Assembly (NCBI RefSeq): GCF_012927185.1
Contig: NZ_JABBGB010000003.1
Span: 1,655,031-1,719,030 of the forward strand
Reading direction: 5' to 3'
Source: Pseudoflavitalea sp. G-6-1-2
GTDB taxonomy: Bacteria; Bacteroidota; Bacteroidia; Chitinophagales; Chitinophagaceae
Length of the DNA: 64,000 nt
The stretch's first letter is position 1. Each line of letters starts with the position of its first letter. The notes under the pieces are model-generated. The model ran no database searches and had not been told where the DNA came from. It saw only the letters and a program-made list of their open reading frames with translations. Positions 50,136-60,161 of this stretch are shown here, in pieces. Made by a program: the position numbers and the translations under genes.

Positions 50136-51095
50136 ATGAATACAGATATCATCAGGCGATATCTGAATGGAGAAGCCAGTGAGGATGAGATCGCACTTAT
50201 CGATAAATGGATTGAAGCCGAAGGCGAATCCTGGCTCGATGATCATATCGACAAGATGTGGGATCAACCAACCATAGCGAGCCGCCAGGAAACCAAAGAC
50301 GCCATGGCGTCGCTAGTGTTATCGCGTGTGGGTGCTGTTGGCAGGGTGAAAAAAATGAGCAGCAGAAAACGGCTCCTCCCCTGGGTGGCTGCCGCCAGTG
50401 TGCTGCTGGCTGTAACACTGCTGTGGCGGCAGTTTGCTGAACCTGCACATAAATCACTCAGTTGGGAAGTGTATCGAAACGATCAACCGGGGATTGTGAA
50501 GCTGCTCAGGCTTCCGGATAGTTCTGTCGTGTATCTCAATGCTGCTTCCAGTCTCTCCATTGCCAGTAATTTCAACGACAGTACCCGTGAAGTAGCATTG
50601 CAGGGGGAAGCTTTTTTTGAAGTTAAACATGATGCTGACCGGCCATTCAAAGTGAAAGTGGGATCCCTTACCACAAGAGTGTATGGCACAGCTTTCAATA
50701 TCGAAGGTTATTCTGCATCCTCGCAGTTGCGTGTTGCGCTGAAGAATGGAAAAATTGGAATCAGGCAAGCAGCCATGCCTGAACAGTTGCTGAAACCCGG
50801 AGAGATGATGCTCTACCACAAAGCAGACAGTACCACCGAAATACATCAGGTGACGGAATCCAGCATCGGAGACTGGGCAACCGGACAGATCAGTTTCTAC
50901 AAGACTCCGATACGCGATGCTTTCACCATCATCGAAAATAAATACGGAGTCAAATTCAAGTATCCGGGCTCCCTGCAAAATCAAACCATTACTGCCAGTT
51001 TCGGAAAAGAGTCCTTGCAAAAAGTATTGAAGCATTTATCGTTTGTATGGGATCTCCGCTTCCAACAGGAGAAAGACACAGTGTACGTGCATTGA
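50136..51095 (+). CDS. FecR-family anti-sigma factor
   Basis: The 319-residue protein has a short cytoplasmic N-terminal domain (MNTDIIRRYLNGEASEDEIALIDKWI), one membrane helix at about 85-101, and a periplasmic FecR domain (LPDSSVVYLNAASSLSI, LQGEAFFEVKHDADRPFKVKVG, TRVYGTAFNIEGY). The C-terminal DUF4974 part (ISFYKTPIRDAFTIIENKYGVKF) contacts the STN domain of TonB receptors. It precedes the receptor by 89 bases and presumably holds the ECF sigma factor inactive. Confidence 0.93.
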   Translation: MNTDIIRRYLNGEASEDEIALIDKWIEAEGESWLDDHIDKMWDQPTIASRQETKDAMASLVLSRVGAVGRVKKMSSRKRLLPWVAAASVLLAVTLLWRQFAEPAHKSLSWEVYRNDQPGIVKLLRLPDSSVVYLNAASSLSIASNFNDSTREVALQGEAFFEVKHDADRPFKVKVGSLTTRVYGTAFNIEGYSASSQLRVALKNGKIGIRQAAMPEQLLKPGEMMLYHKADSTTEIHQVTESSIGDWATGQISFYKTPIRDAFTIIENKYGVKFKYPGSLQNQTITASFGKESLQKVLKHLSFVWDLRFQQEKDTVYVH

Positions 51096-51184
51096 ACTAT
51101 CCACATAAAATAAGAAGCGCCGCCTGGCCGGGCAACGCTTCAGTAACAAATTACTTAACAGAATAAATTGTTCAATTCAAAATT

Positions 51185-54100
51185 ATGTCAAAAAAGTACG
51201 ACGTAAATCATTTCCCTGCGTTTTACCGGCAAAAATGTTTCAGGAAATTTTTTCCGCTATTGATCATCCTGCAGTTGATGCTTCCTATAACATTATCTGC
51301 ACAACAGGTAGAACTAAGCATTAAGAACGGCACCCTTGCCGGCGTAGTTGCTCAATTGCAGCAGAAGCTGCCACAGTACCGGTTTTCATTCCAGCAGGAA
51401 GTACTGGAAAAGGTGAAAGTAGCAGACCTTAATCTGAAAGCACCCACATTGACCGATCTGCTCGATCGCCTGAAAAGCCGATTCGGACTTCAGTATTGGG
51501 TGGATGGGATGTTCGTTTCATTCAAATATTCGTCGCCCAAAGACAGCTCCGCTCCTGACCCGAAAAACGAAAACGGATTGGTTACAGGAAAAATAATCGA
51601 TGAAGAAACCAGTCAACCGGTATCTGGTGTGAGCATTCGCATCAATAAAAAAGGCACTGTTACAGGTGATGATGGATCTTTTACGCTGTCCCTCCCTGCT
51701 GGCAGCTATGCGGCGCAGATCAGCTATGTGGGATATATCGGAAAAGAAGTGAGCGGCATTCTTATCAAACCCAACGAATACTTTACACTGAACATTACGC
51801 TTAAACGTCAGAAAGGGCAGCTTGCCGAAGTTGTAGTGAAATCCTCCGCAAGAAAAGAAAGTGTAAATGCACATTATGCCCGGCAGAAAAATGCGGCATC
51901 TGTTACCGATGGCATCAGTGCGGAGCAGATTGCACGTACTCCGGATAATGATATGGGACAAAGCCTGAAAAGGATTTCAGGGCTTACCACAGTCAGCAAT
52001 AAATCTGTAGTCGTGCGTGGAATGTCCGACCGCTATAATCAGGCGATGCTCGATGGTGTTGTAATTCCCAGCACATCGATGAACAAACGGAACTTTTCGT
52101 TCGACATTATTCCTACGGAAATGGTAAGTAATGTAGTGGTGAATAAAACAGCTACACCAGACATGAGTTCCGAGTTCTCAGGAGGTCAGGTTAGCATCAA
52201 TACATTAGACATTCCTTCTGCAAACTTTACCAGTATCAGCAAAGGTACCGGCATTAGCAGCCAGGCTATCGGAAAAGACTTTTACAGAATGGGCGAACGC
52301 AATACCAGCGAAATGTTCGGCTTCTTCCACCATTCAGCTAAAAAACCAGCTGATCTGATGCCATGGGTTTGGAACAATGATGCTATCCGGTTGGATGCAC
52401 CTCCGGGAGCCAGCAATGATCCCATGCTGGATAACTGGAAACTGAATTTCGAAAGGCCCGATCTCAAATACAATGATCTCGATGCCATTGCTCAATCGAA
52501 AAAACTGAATGCCGATGCATTGAAGATGCACAAATACAAAGTGCAGCCCAATCAAAATTACCGGTTCGCTGTGGGGCGTGTATACCGATTGAAAAACAAT
52601 ATGCAGTTCGGTTTTTCTGCCAGCGCCAATATTCGCAACGAACAGAATATTGTTGATTACAATAATGTTCGCGGACAGAATTACACCAATAGTTATATAG
52701 ACAGTTCCACCTTTGGCCAGAACGGTGCCGGGAAATCTTACCGGTTCAGTAGTAGCAGTGGTCTTGTAGGTAATCTGGGATTGCAGGGAAAGAGCTTCAG
52801 GATAGCCCTGAAGAATATGTATGCAAGAACCTACAGCGATAATTTTAATGAAGCAGTAAGGCTGGATTACAGAGATGAAACTAATAGGATCCGAAAGGAA
52901 TTGTATCAGCTGCCGGAAGCGATGTGGTTACAGCAACACCAGCTTACAGGCGATCTGCAATTGCCCGGTGGTATCAAGTTTGAAGGATTGATCGCCGTTA
53001 ATAAGATCCATCAGGAAATACTGGATGAAAGAAAATTACAGTACCGCCTCTCGACCCGCATCGGTGACAAATATTATTTTCAGACTCCCAACCTGTTGAA
53101 ACATTCAAGCTACTCGAACAATACCGTAGCATTGGATTCACGCATGTGGACCAACATCGATGAAATGGATTACAACTGGGGAGCCAACTTCTCTAAAATC
53201 ATTGCAAAAGAAAGCTCATTTAAAACACTGATAAAAATGGGTTATCAGGGATGGACAAAAAAACGTTCACTGGACGTTTTCCGCATGCTGCCCATGACGC
53301 GCTCCGCTAAGGCCGGAGAGATACTTCCGGAAATTCAATTGCCATATGAAGTGCTGCTCAGTCCTGATAAAATCGGCGCAGGCACAGGCCAGGCATATTA
53401 TTATGCAGAAAACATCGGTGGCCGGATTTTCAATGGCAGCATGAACTCGCACGCCATGTACCTGATGGCCGATCAGAAACTATTTGGCAAATTAAGATTG
53501 GTATATGGAGCGCGGCTCGAATACTACGATCTCAGCAACCGACAGGCTGAACTGCTGAGAAAAAGGTATGGCGATAATGTTCCCGACTACATGAAATTTC
53601 AGGAAGGAACCAAAGAGCAGGACTGGCAATTGCTGCCTTCCATCAATGCCACTTATAGTTTCACGAATACGCTCAATCTGCGCGCCAGTTACTCCAAAAC
53701 CGCCATCAGACCCGATTTTAGAGAAACGTCCTTCTTTGGATTTTACGACTACGAACTGGATGCGCATGTATCCGGACAAGACGTAGTATCTACCCTTATC
53801 GACAATTATGATGTAAGGCTCGAATGGTATCCTAGTCCCGGTGAAATAATTTCGGTAACAGGTTATTACAAGAACCTCGACAAACCGATTGAACTGGTGA
53901 ACAATCCTGCGTTTCAGGATGGCAGCTATTATGTGTTCGCCAATATGGCTGCAGCAAAGAACTACGGCGTGGAACTGGAGATCCGAAAGAATCTTTCGTT
54001 CGTTGCCGACAAATCGTGGTTGTCTGATTTTTTCGTGTATGCAAATGGCACACTGCTCAAATCAAAAGTAGACTTTGAAGGTCCATGGCAATTCAGAACA

Positions 54101-54562
54101 GTAGATGGGGTAATAGAAAGATTCAAAGACAGGTTACCTGGAATGGATCGGCCGCTCATTGGCCAATCGCCCTGGTTACTGAACCTCGGTATCGGTTACT
54201 GGGGAGAATATTTCGGTGCAACGGGTAGTTACAATCATCGTGGATATCGAAGTAACCTCATCAGAGCGGAGCCTATGAATATCGAATTTGAACAGGCACC
54301 CAGGCTGCTCGACTTTCAGGTATATGGCCGAATGATGAAGAAGAAACTGGAAGTAAAACTGAACATCGCCAATATTCTCAATGAATGGTCTAATTACTAT
54401 GTGAATGCGAAAGGATATGAAACGACCACCACAGGGAGCGGTCCCCGCGAGTTCAGAAAACTGAACGGCAACAACGGTTATAACAAAAAAGATGGAGACC
54501 TGATAATGTATCGCAGCCGGGAAGGTCAGCGATTCAGCCTCACGGCCACCTATAAATTCTAA
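51185..54562 (+). CDS. TonB-dependent outer-membrane receptor with STN signalling domain
   Basis: The 1125-residue receptor has a signal peptide to about residue 40, an STN domain (41-110), a CarboxypepD_reg-like domain (130-215: VTGKIIDEETSQPVSGVSIRI, GSYAAQISYVGY), a plug (TPDNDMGQSLKRISGLTTV, VVRGMSDRYNQAMLDGVVIP, FSGGQVSI), then a 22-strand beta barrel ending in TATYKF. The STN domain matches signalling through the FecR protein upstream. There is no SusD gene next to it, so the ligand is probably not a large glycan handled by a SusCD pair; metal or siderophore is possible. A lipoprotein follows 18 bases after the stop. Confidence 0.93.
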   Translation: MSKKYDVNHFPAFYRQKCFRKFFPLLIILQLMLPITLSAQQVELSIKNGTLAGVVAQLQQKLPQYRFSFQQEVLEKVKVADLNLKAPTLTDLLDRLKSRFGLQYWVDGMFVSFKYSSPKDSSAPDPKNENGLVTGKIIDEETSQPVSGVSIRINKKGTVTGDDGSFTLSLPAGSYAAQISYVGYIGKEVSGILIKPNEYFTLNITLKRQKGQLAEVVVKSSARKESVNAHYARQKNAASVTDGISAEQIARTPDNDMGQSLKRISGLTTVSNKSVVVRGMSDRYNQAMLDGVVIPSTSMNKRNFSFDIIPTEMVSNVVVNKTATPDMSSEFSGGQVSINTLDIPSANFTSISKGTGISSQAIGKDFYRMGERNTSEMFGFFHHSAKKPADLMPWVWNNDAIRLDAPPGASNDPMLDNWKLNFERPDLKYNDLDAIAQSKKLNADALKMHKYKVQPNQNYRFAVGRVYRLKNNMQFGFSASANIRNEQNIVDYNNVRGQNYTNSYIDSSTFGQNGAGKSYRFSSSSGLVGNLGLQGKSFRIALKNMYARTYSDNFNEAVRLDYRDETNRIRKELYQLPEAMWLQQHQLTGDLQLPGGIKFEGLIAVNKIHQEILDERKLQYRLSTRIGDKYYFQTPNLLKHSSYSNNTVALDSRMWTNIDEMDYNWGANFSKIIAKESSFKTLIKMGYQGWTKKRSLDVFRMLPMTRSAKAGEILPEIQLPYEVLLSPDKIGAGTGQAYYYAENIGGRIFNGSMNSHAMYLMADQKLFGKLRLVYGARLEYYDLSNRQAELLRKRYGDNVPDYMKFQEGTKEQDWQLLPSINATYSFTNTLNLRASYSKTAIRPDFRETSFFGFYDYELDAHVSGQDVVSTLIDNYDVRLEWYPSPGEIISVTGYYKNLDKPIELVNNPAFQDGSYYVFANMAAAKNYGVELEIRKNLSFVADKSWLSDFFVYANGTLLKSKVDFEGPWQFRTVDGVIERFKDRLPGMDRPLIGQSPWLLNLGIGYWGEYFGATGSYNHRGYRSNLIRAEPMNIEFEQAPRLLDFQVYGRMMKKKLEVKLNIANILNEWSNYYVNAKGYETTTTGSGPREFRKLNGNNGYNKKDGDLIMYRSREGQRFSLTATYKF

Positions 54563-54580
54563 CGCATAAAAACAGCAATA

Positions 54581-55420
54581 ATGTTCACTAAGAAAATATA
54601 TATCATTTCTTGTTTGCTACTGCTATCGTTCTTCGGGGCCTGTAAAAAAGGAGAACAGGTAGAAACCTGGACTGAATTCGTTGATGTACTTTTCGATGCC
54701 CGGAAAACCGCACTCGCCAATAACGGGAATGGAATATTCATTGCCGCCAAATACAATGGCTTCCCTATCGAATGGAGCATACCGGAACAAAAGATCAAAG
54801 TGGTGGAAGGAAAAGCGCAATTCGCATTCTATGATACCAGAAGCGGTAAAACCGTTGCAGAGAAAACCATCGAAGCAAAAGCAGGCAGCAAAGAAGCGTA
54901 CACGCTTTTTCAACCAACAATAGAGTCTCCGGTGAGCTTTGTTGATCCCAAAGAACAGGAAAAGGAAGAAGCGGCTCCTGCAGGACATATCAAAGTAAAA
55001 GTTGCCAATTATGCGCAGATGCTCATTCCATTCAAAAAGGTAGATATGACTCTTTCTATTGTTTACTTCGATGAAGAATGGAATCAGCAGGAAGAAGATT
55101 TGGGGATCATCCGAAACGTAGCTGCTACTGTAGGTGAAGCTGACTATCAGATTCTGCCCAATGGTTTACGGGAAGGGATCGAGATATACTCGTATGTTTT
55201 CAAATTTACCGATCATGAAACAGGAGCGCCATTGCTCAATCATGGAGGAACCGCCTACAGTTCTTCTCCATTTACCTTAAGTGATTTTCAACCTGCACCT
55301 GTAAAGAATGTCTATACGCTTTTTGTTACACCATTTAAGGCATGGGGTGAGACACCGGCTTTTATCAAAAACGGGGAAGATTTCTATGAGATAACAACCA
55401 GCATATTATTTGCGAACTGA
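54581..55420 (+). CDS. Lipoprotein coupled to the TonB receptor
   Basis: The 279-residue protein has a lipoprotein signal (LLSFFGAC). No known family is recognised. It is beta-rich with an acidic linker (PKEQEKEEAAPAG) and blocks such as FIAAKYNGFPIEWSIPEQKIKV and GLREGIEIYSYVFKFTD. Its place directly after the receptor, in the SusD position, suggests it is a surface-exposed accessory ligand-binding protein for that receptor, but it has none of the SusD TPR helices. Confidence 0.8.
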   Translation: MFTKKIYIISCLLLLSFFGACKKGEQVETWTEFVDVLFDARKTALANNGNGIFIAAKYNGFPIEWSIPEQKIKVVEGKAQFAFYDTRSGKTVAEKTIEAKAGSKEAYTLFQPTIESPVSFVDPKEQEKEEAAPAGHIKVKVANYAQMLIPFKKVDMTLSIVYFDEEWNQQEEDLGIIRNVAATVGEADYQILPNGLREGIEIYSYVFKFTDHETGAPLLNHGGTAYSSSPFTLSDFQPAPVKNVYTLFVTPFKAWGETPAFIKNGEDFYEITTSILFAN

Positions 55421-55454
55421 TCGCAATTGAATTGATGGAAGTTTAGTGCACCAA

Positions 55455-55486
55455 CGAATAGCGATCAGATTTTGGGTCGCTATTCG
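55455..55486. terminator. Terminator between the TonB operon and the next gene
   Basis: CGAATAGCGA (55455-55464) pairs with TCGCTATTCG (55477-55486), followed by CTTT. It could act on either strand. Confidence 0.7.
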
Positions 55487-55509
55487 CTTTCACTGCATCA
55501 TGTTTGTAA

Positions 55510-56373
55510 TTATCTTTCAAGCCTTCTTTTTTTGCGTGCTTTTCTGTAAGCTGTAATAGAACCGAATATCACAATCAAACCTGATATTATTCCAACGAGT
55601 TCATTGAATCTGGTTAGCTTAATGTCGAAGAAGAAAGTATCCATCTCCGATAAATACTCCTTTGCACCTGCAAAGAAGCCTTTTTTAGACAGTTCTTCTT
55701 CAGAGTAAATGCGATATTCCATGCCTACATTGTAGCTCCAACAAGGACAAAAATCTGAAGCTTTCGCTGAAGTAAACAGGTCTTTAAACTCAAGGCCCCG
55801 GTAAGTATATTCATAAGTACCGCTGTTCATTTTTTTAGCTCTTATTCCTACTATATCGGAATCCGGAATAAAAGTAGTTTCATCATCAGCACTGGACAGT
55901 GATATGCAGGGAACATACTCCGGAGTAAACTTAACCTTCAGCAGCAAGGAATCGTGGGGAGTAACAGATGCATGTGAGAGCGTTACTTTTATGATGTTTT
56001 GTTCACTTCCATCGGCAACAAAAGAATTGATTGAATGGAAAAAGGCTCTGGCCTTTTCAACACCTTTTATCTTACTTACAATAAATGCTTCGGATGTGTC
56101 ATGATCGCATTCGATACTGCAGTCGATACCTTCCTTAATACTCTTCGCAATTGCATCTCTGAAGTTATATCTGAGGAGGTTTCTGAAGTTTTCTCCAGTA
56201 CTATTCTTATCAGCCCTCAATAGATGAATGGTAGTCCGAAAAAGATCATTATCCGCGTGGATGCTGAATTTGCTGATCTTGGCAGAGGAGCAGGATGAGA
56301 ATGAAAAAATAATCCCTGATAGTAAGAGAGGCCAAAATAAAAGAGGTCTCAAACAAAAAAGTGAATTTTTCAA
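55510..56373 (-). CDS. Lipoprotein with C-terminal membrane helix, unknown
   Basis: The 287-residue protein has an N-terminal signal with lipobox-like FSSC and a second hydrophobic helix at 255-275 (LVGIISGLIVIFGSITAY), followed by a basic tail (RKARKKRRLER). The middle is a beta-rich domain with several cysteines (SIECDHD, CPCWSYN). With anchors at both ends it may span the periplasm or be inner-membrane bound. It matches no family I can name and is a single gene. Confidence 0.7.
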   Translation of the reverse strand: MKNSLFCLRPLLFWPLLLSGIIFSFSSCSSAKISKFSIHADNDLFRTTIHLLRADKNSTGENFRNLLRYNFRDAIAKSIKEGIDCSIECDHDTSEAFIVSKIKGVEKARAFFHSINSFVADGSEQNIIKVTLSHASVTPHDSLLLKVKFTPEYVPCISLSSADDETTFIPDSDIVGIRAKKMNSGTYEYTYRGLEFKDLFTSAKASDFCPCWSYNVGMEYRIYSEEELSKKGFFAGAKEYLSEMDTFFFDIKLTRFNELVGIISGLIVIFGSITAYRKARKKRRLER

Positions 56374-56594
56374 TTCCGGATGGTTAATGGTTAGCTATGG
56401 TGAAAAATCCTGATACAGTTTAATACATTTCTACGAAATTTTTTATCGGGTTTGGAAAAACATTGGGGTAAAAATGCTCTTTGGGGTCAAACTGTGAAAA
56501 TCTTGATTTTTATTAATGCGCATGAAGGCGAAAACTCCTTCATGCGCAGGTCTGCTATACAAGTAGGGAAAGTATTGCCGGTAGCTGCACTGCT

Positions 56595-57362
56595 CTAGTC
56601 CCTGAAATAATTACTGGCGGTTCGTGTTTTGTTTACCCAACAACCGGTTTGTGATCGCAATACATACTCACTTAGTCCTACTTCACGGCCATTCGGCACC
56701 CAGTCGTACGTATATCCCAGTCTGGTCCACGGATAATGAAAATCAGTGGCACCGGTAAGCGTATGATAATACGCGTAAATAATATAGTTGTTGAACCAGT
56801 TGCTATATGTTGCAGTGGCTCCGCTGATCAATATCTCATTTGCTGATGTAGTTTGAATATCCGGATTGCCTGCCGGACGCTGCAGGCTATCCATCGGAAC
56901 CCACATTTCTGAAATATGCGTATTCGTGCGACTGTTCACGGGAGGTAATCCCAATAACTGACATATGCGCATCAGGGTATCTGACCCTGGTTTAAAACTA
57001 CCGCCAATGCGCATTTTCATTTGTTGCGGAATGAATAACCAGGCTTCACCCCAGGTGGTGGTAATAGAATCGCCTTCGGGATAACTGGAAGGGAAACGCA
57101 TAAAAGTAGCCATCAATACATATTGCCTGCCTTTTATTGTTTTCCATTCCAACCTGCTATTGGTATTTGAAATAGGCCAGAGTGTGTCGATCCTTTCTGA
57201 GTTTTCGGCAATCATTCCATCTGCAATGGCATTGGCATATAGCTGGTTGAGATCTGGTGCAGGAGGTTCCGGATTGTCCATGTCTTTTTTACATCCTTCG
57301 AGTGTGAGGAGCGAAACTATCGCAAATAAGGCCACGAAGCATTGGCTGGTTAGTCTTTTCAT
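56595..57362 (-). CDS. Lipoprotein of unknown function
   Basis: The 255-residue lipoprotein (lipobox LEGC, residue 24) starts with a Pro/Asp-rich linker (KKDMDNPEPPAPDLNQ). The body contains YVLMATFMRFPSSYPEGDSITTTWGEAWLFIPQQ and WFNNYIIYAYYHTLTGATDFHYPWTRLGYTYDW, aromatic and possibly beta-rich. It is reminiscent of exported Bacteroidota proteins next to toxin genes, but no family can be named. A 220-base gap without a gene precedes the 55510 gene. Confidence 0.7.
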   Translation of the reverse strand: MKRLTSQCFVALFAIVSLLTLEGCKKDMDNPEPPAPDLNQLYANAIADGMIAENSERIDTLWPISNTNSRLEWKTIKGRQYVLMATFMRFPSSYPEGDSITTTWGEAWLFIPQQMKMRIGGSFKPGSDTLMRICQLLGLPPVNSRTNTHISEMWVPMDSLQRPAGNPDIQTTSANEILISGATATYSNWFNNYIIYAYYHTLTGATDFHYPWTRLGYTYDWVPNGREVGLSEYVLRSQTGCWVNKTRTASNYFRD

Positions 57363-57465
57363 TTCTTAGATTAATAGTTATTGGATTTTGGATGGTTTTC
57401 TTTAACCCGACCATCCTGTTGAGTTCAATCATAATAACCACCAAACCGATTTACGGTACTAATGG

Positions 57466-58210
57466 ATGTTGAACTTTTTTTTGAAGAAGAAAAATAACTA
57501 CATTGATCTCATGAAATTATTAATGGAAAATGAGTTGGTTATGTCTGCTGTTGTTGCCAATAACCGCATGAATCGGGAGCGGAATGCTACCGGGGTTAAC
57601 AGCTATGAAAACGACCTCAGTTTCCATCCGGAGCAGGTTATGCGTCACTATCTGGATCAGTTTGGGCACGTAAAGTGGATGGACTTATGCTGTGGTGAAG
57701 GAAAAGCCTTGCTGCAAAGCGCTGTTTATTTAGCTGAAAATAGCCTGCAACATAGGGCCGCACTTATAGGCGTTGATCTGATAGATGGATTTCAGTCGAT
57801 ACCTGAGAATGTAACCTGTTTGCAATGGCAGGTGGGGTCTGTTGTAAATTGGATTGCTGATGATCGATATGATATCATCACATGCGTTCATGGTCTGCAT
57901 TATGTCGGAGATAAATTAAGTGTAATTCAGAAATGCTGTAAGGCACTGACAGAACAAGGCTTTTTTCAAGGCTCACCTGGATCTGCAAAATATTAAGATT
58001 GCGAACCATTCCGGTCATAATCTGTTAAGAAAATTGCTGAAGAAAAATGGTATTGAATACGATGCCCGTAAAAAAGTAATTTACTGCAATGGGCCGCGGG
58101 ACGTGGACTTTGAGCTGGATTATGAAGGAGCCAGCGATCTTGCTGGCCCTAATTATACTGGACAAAACGCCGTGGATTCATTTTATAAAATCATCATTGC
58201 TTCTTTGTAA
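57466..58210 (+). pseudogene. Class I methyltransferase interrupted by a frameshift
   Basis: The first part (57466 to about 57966) has the SAM-binding motif MDLCCGEGKALLQ, followed by IGVDLIDGF and YDIITCVHGLHYVGD. At the TTTTTTC tract (57961-57967) the frame ends in a short tail, but the next frame continues cleanly: KAHLDLQNIKIANHSG, LRKLLKKNGIEYDARKKVIY, FELDYEGASDLAGPNY, to a stop at 58208-58210. One base too many in the T-run, a sequencing indel or programmed slippage could explain this. The start may be the ATG at 57511 (MKLLMENEL). Confidence 0.7.
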
Positions 58211-58235
58211 TCCCAGGGCTTGGACTGTTGTCTGA

Positions 58236-58739
58236 TCAGTGTCCTGCCCGAATAATAATTTCAGGTATAAACGAAACGAGGATAAAGAGGATTGCAGCAA
58301 ATAATAATTGTAATATCCAAATGATCCATGTTATCTGAACGAATCTTTTCTTCTTGTTTTCCGCTTCAAAATACTTTTCCCATCCCAACAGGCCCAGGCT
58401 ATCTTGTGCATCGCCTAAAAATTGATCTTCAATTCGCCTTAAATAAATTCCTATCCACTTAATATTATCGTAAAGCGCCTTTGTGCTAATACCATAAATC
58501 AAGGTTGTGATGAATGGAACACCACTTACAGCTTTTAGTAGTGTAACGTTTTGATTGTTCAGATGAGTAAAAACCCAAACTGCAACAGCAGCCATTATGG
58601 TCAATGAATATTTTTCCCGTGATCGGGTTTCTGCCAGGAGTTTTTCAACTTCTGCATTAAGTTTTGCTGCTTCGCTTTTCAGATATTCGCTTTGTGAAGC
58701 TGTCAACGATACCTTGTTTGTAGTAGAAAGATTGATCAT
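58236..58739 (-). CDS. Membrane protein of unknown function
   Basis: The 167-residue product (ATG 58739) begins with a charged coiled coil (SEYLKSEAAKLNAEVEKLLAET), then a weak membrane segment (YSLTIMAAVAVWVFTHL), a second at VPFITTLIYGI, and a strong C-terminal helix (IIWILQLLFAAILFILVSF). It has no known family. It faces the frameshifted methyltransferase gene, with which it converges. Confidence 0.65.
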   Translation of the reverse strand: MINLSTTNKVSLTASQSEYLKSEAAKLNAEVEKLLAETRSREKYSLTIMAAVAVWVFTHLNNQNVTLLKAVSGVPFITTLIYGISTKALYDNIKWIGIYLRRIEDQFLGDAQDSLGLLGWEKYFEAENKKKRFVQITWIIWILQLLFAAILFILVSFIPEIIIRAGH

Positions 58740-58846
58740 AAACAGTTTTATCACCCAAAATAACCTGGTTTCACTTTTGTTGAAACCGTTTTTTCACCCC
58801 CAAAAAGTATGTTGGATTGATATTACCGGAACTTTCGACGATCAGT

Positions 58847-59338
58847 CTATTGTATGCGCTTGAAAACAGAAATCGGGGTAGCTCCATCTGGTCGCGGCGG
58901 CACCCTCCAGCTTAACGTATCGCCTTTTATGGTGAAATTGCGCACCTGCGTAGTCTCATCCCAATTAGGATAAGAAGCCCGGTCGATATTGAAGGAGATG
59001 GTTCCTTTGCTACTATCCAAACCATACGTTCCAAAATGTACGCTGTGACTTAAAGTTGCACTCCTGTACTCTTCCGGTGTCCCGGTAGTCGCATTCCCTG
59101 ATGCAAATTTTGTACGAACTGTCCCGAAAATTTCTACCACGTAATTTCCTTCGGTGGTAAAAATTGCTATGCCATGCGGAGCTGTTCCATAATCTGATAC
59201 GCGCGACCCATCGGGCAGAATCTTATCGGCAGCGATCAGACGCCAGGAACCAATAAGTGGATTAGTCTGGGATGAGGCAGGTTTTGCAAGTAATAAAATC
59301 ATCATGCAGAGAAGACCATTCTGTAAGATTCTTTTCAT
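58847..59338 (-). CDS. Exported lipocalin-like protein
   Basis: The 163-residue protein has a signal peptide (residues 1-24) and the Lipocalin_5 pattern: LIGSWRLIAADKILPDG, GIAIFTTEGNYVVEIFG, a middle with SVHFGTYGL, and GDTLSWRVPPRPDG at the end. Small secreted proteins of this family have no established ligand. It is monocistronic. Confidence 0.85.
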   Translation of the reverse strand: MKRILQNGLLCMMILLLAKPASSQTNPLIGSWRLIAADKILPDGSRVSDYGTAPHGIAIFTTEGNYVVEIFGTVRTKFASGNATTGTPEEYRSATLSHSVHFGTYGLDSSKGTISFNIDRASYPNWDETTQVRNFTIKGDTLSWRVPPRPDGATPISVFKRIQ

Positions 59339-59447
59339 AAAAATGTTTTACGATTGATGGAATTGATGCAAATCTGCAGCTTACTATCCTCCCATAAAAC
59401 TATTTTCAACAAACCGGTGTTTTCTCTCAACACAACCTGGGATCTGC

Positions 59448-60161
59448 TTAGAACGTTTTTTTGCGAACGAGCTCCATCAGACTGTCCCGGTACTTTTCTC
59501 CGATCGGTATTTTTGTTTCACCAATGTAAATATGATTATCCTGTATCCTTGTCATTTGCCGCATATTCACGATATAGGATTGATGCACTCTTGCGAAATC
59601 TGTTGAAAGCTGCACTTCTATGTCTTTAAGACGTCTGTAGGTAAGCAGGCTGAAAGTTGAAGCCACAACCCGTACATATTCCTTCTGGCTTTCAAAGAAA
59701 AGGATATCGTTCAGCAATATCTTTCGATGTTCTTTGCCTGATTTTATGAAGAAATAATCGTCACCCGGGCTTTCGTTCTCTTCCTTTGCTGTTATGCGTT
59801 TTACTTTGAAGTGTTCTTCTGTTTTTTGTACTGCTGCCAGAAAGCGCCTGAGTGTAATGGGCTTCAGCAAATAGTCGATTGTATGGTATGAATAACTTTC
59901 AGCAGCGTATTCGCTATGCGCGGTGGTAAACAGAATGCCTGTTTCCGGAGGTAACAATGCCGCCAGGTCCATTCCATTTATCAGAGGCATATTGATATCG
60001 AGAAATACAATGTCTGCTTCGTTGTTTTTTAAGAAGCTGATGGCTTCAAGCCCGCTGTAACATTTTGCAACCAGTTGCCATTCTGTTGCCTCAGCGATGA
60101 GCGCTTCAAGAAGGCTTACTGCTTTCGGTTCGTCGTCAACTATCATGCATCGTAGCTTCAT
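59448..60161 (-). CDS. LytTR-family response regulator
   Basis: The 237-residue product has a receiver domain (D9-D10, phospho-acceptor D55 in IVFLDINMPL, YLLKP lysine) and a C-terminal LytTR domain (KSGKEHRKILLNDILFFESQ, FARVHQSYIVNMRQMTRI, IPIGEKYRDSLMELV). Its ATG overlaps the stop of the sensor kinase upstream by 4 bases. Confidence 0.95.
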   Translation of the reverse strand: MKLRCMIVDDEPKAVSLLEALIAEATEWQLVAKCYSGLEAISFLKNNEADIVFLDINMPLINGMDLAALLPPETGILFTTAHSEYAAESYSYHTIDYLLKPITLRRFLAAVQKTEEHFKVKRITAKEENESPGDDYFFIKSGKEHRKILLNDILFFESQKEYVRVVASTFSLLTYRRLKDIEVQLSTDFARVHQSYIVNMRQMTRIQDNHIYIGETKIPIGEKYRDSLMELVRKKTF

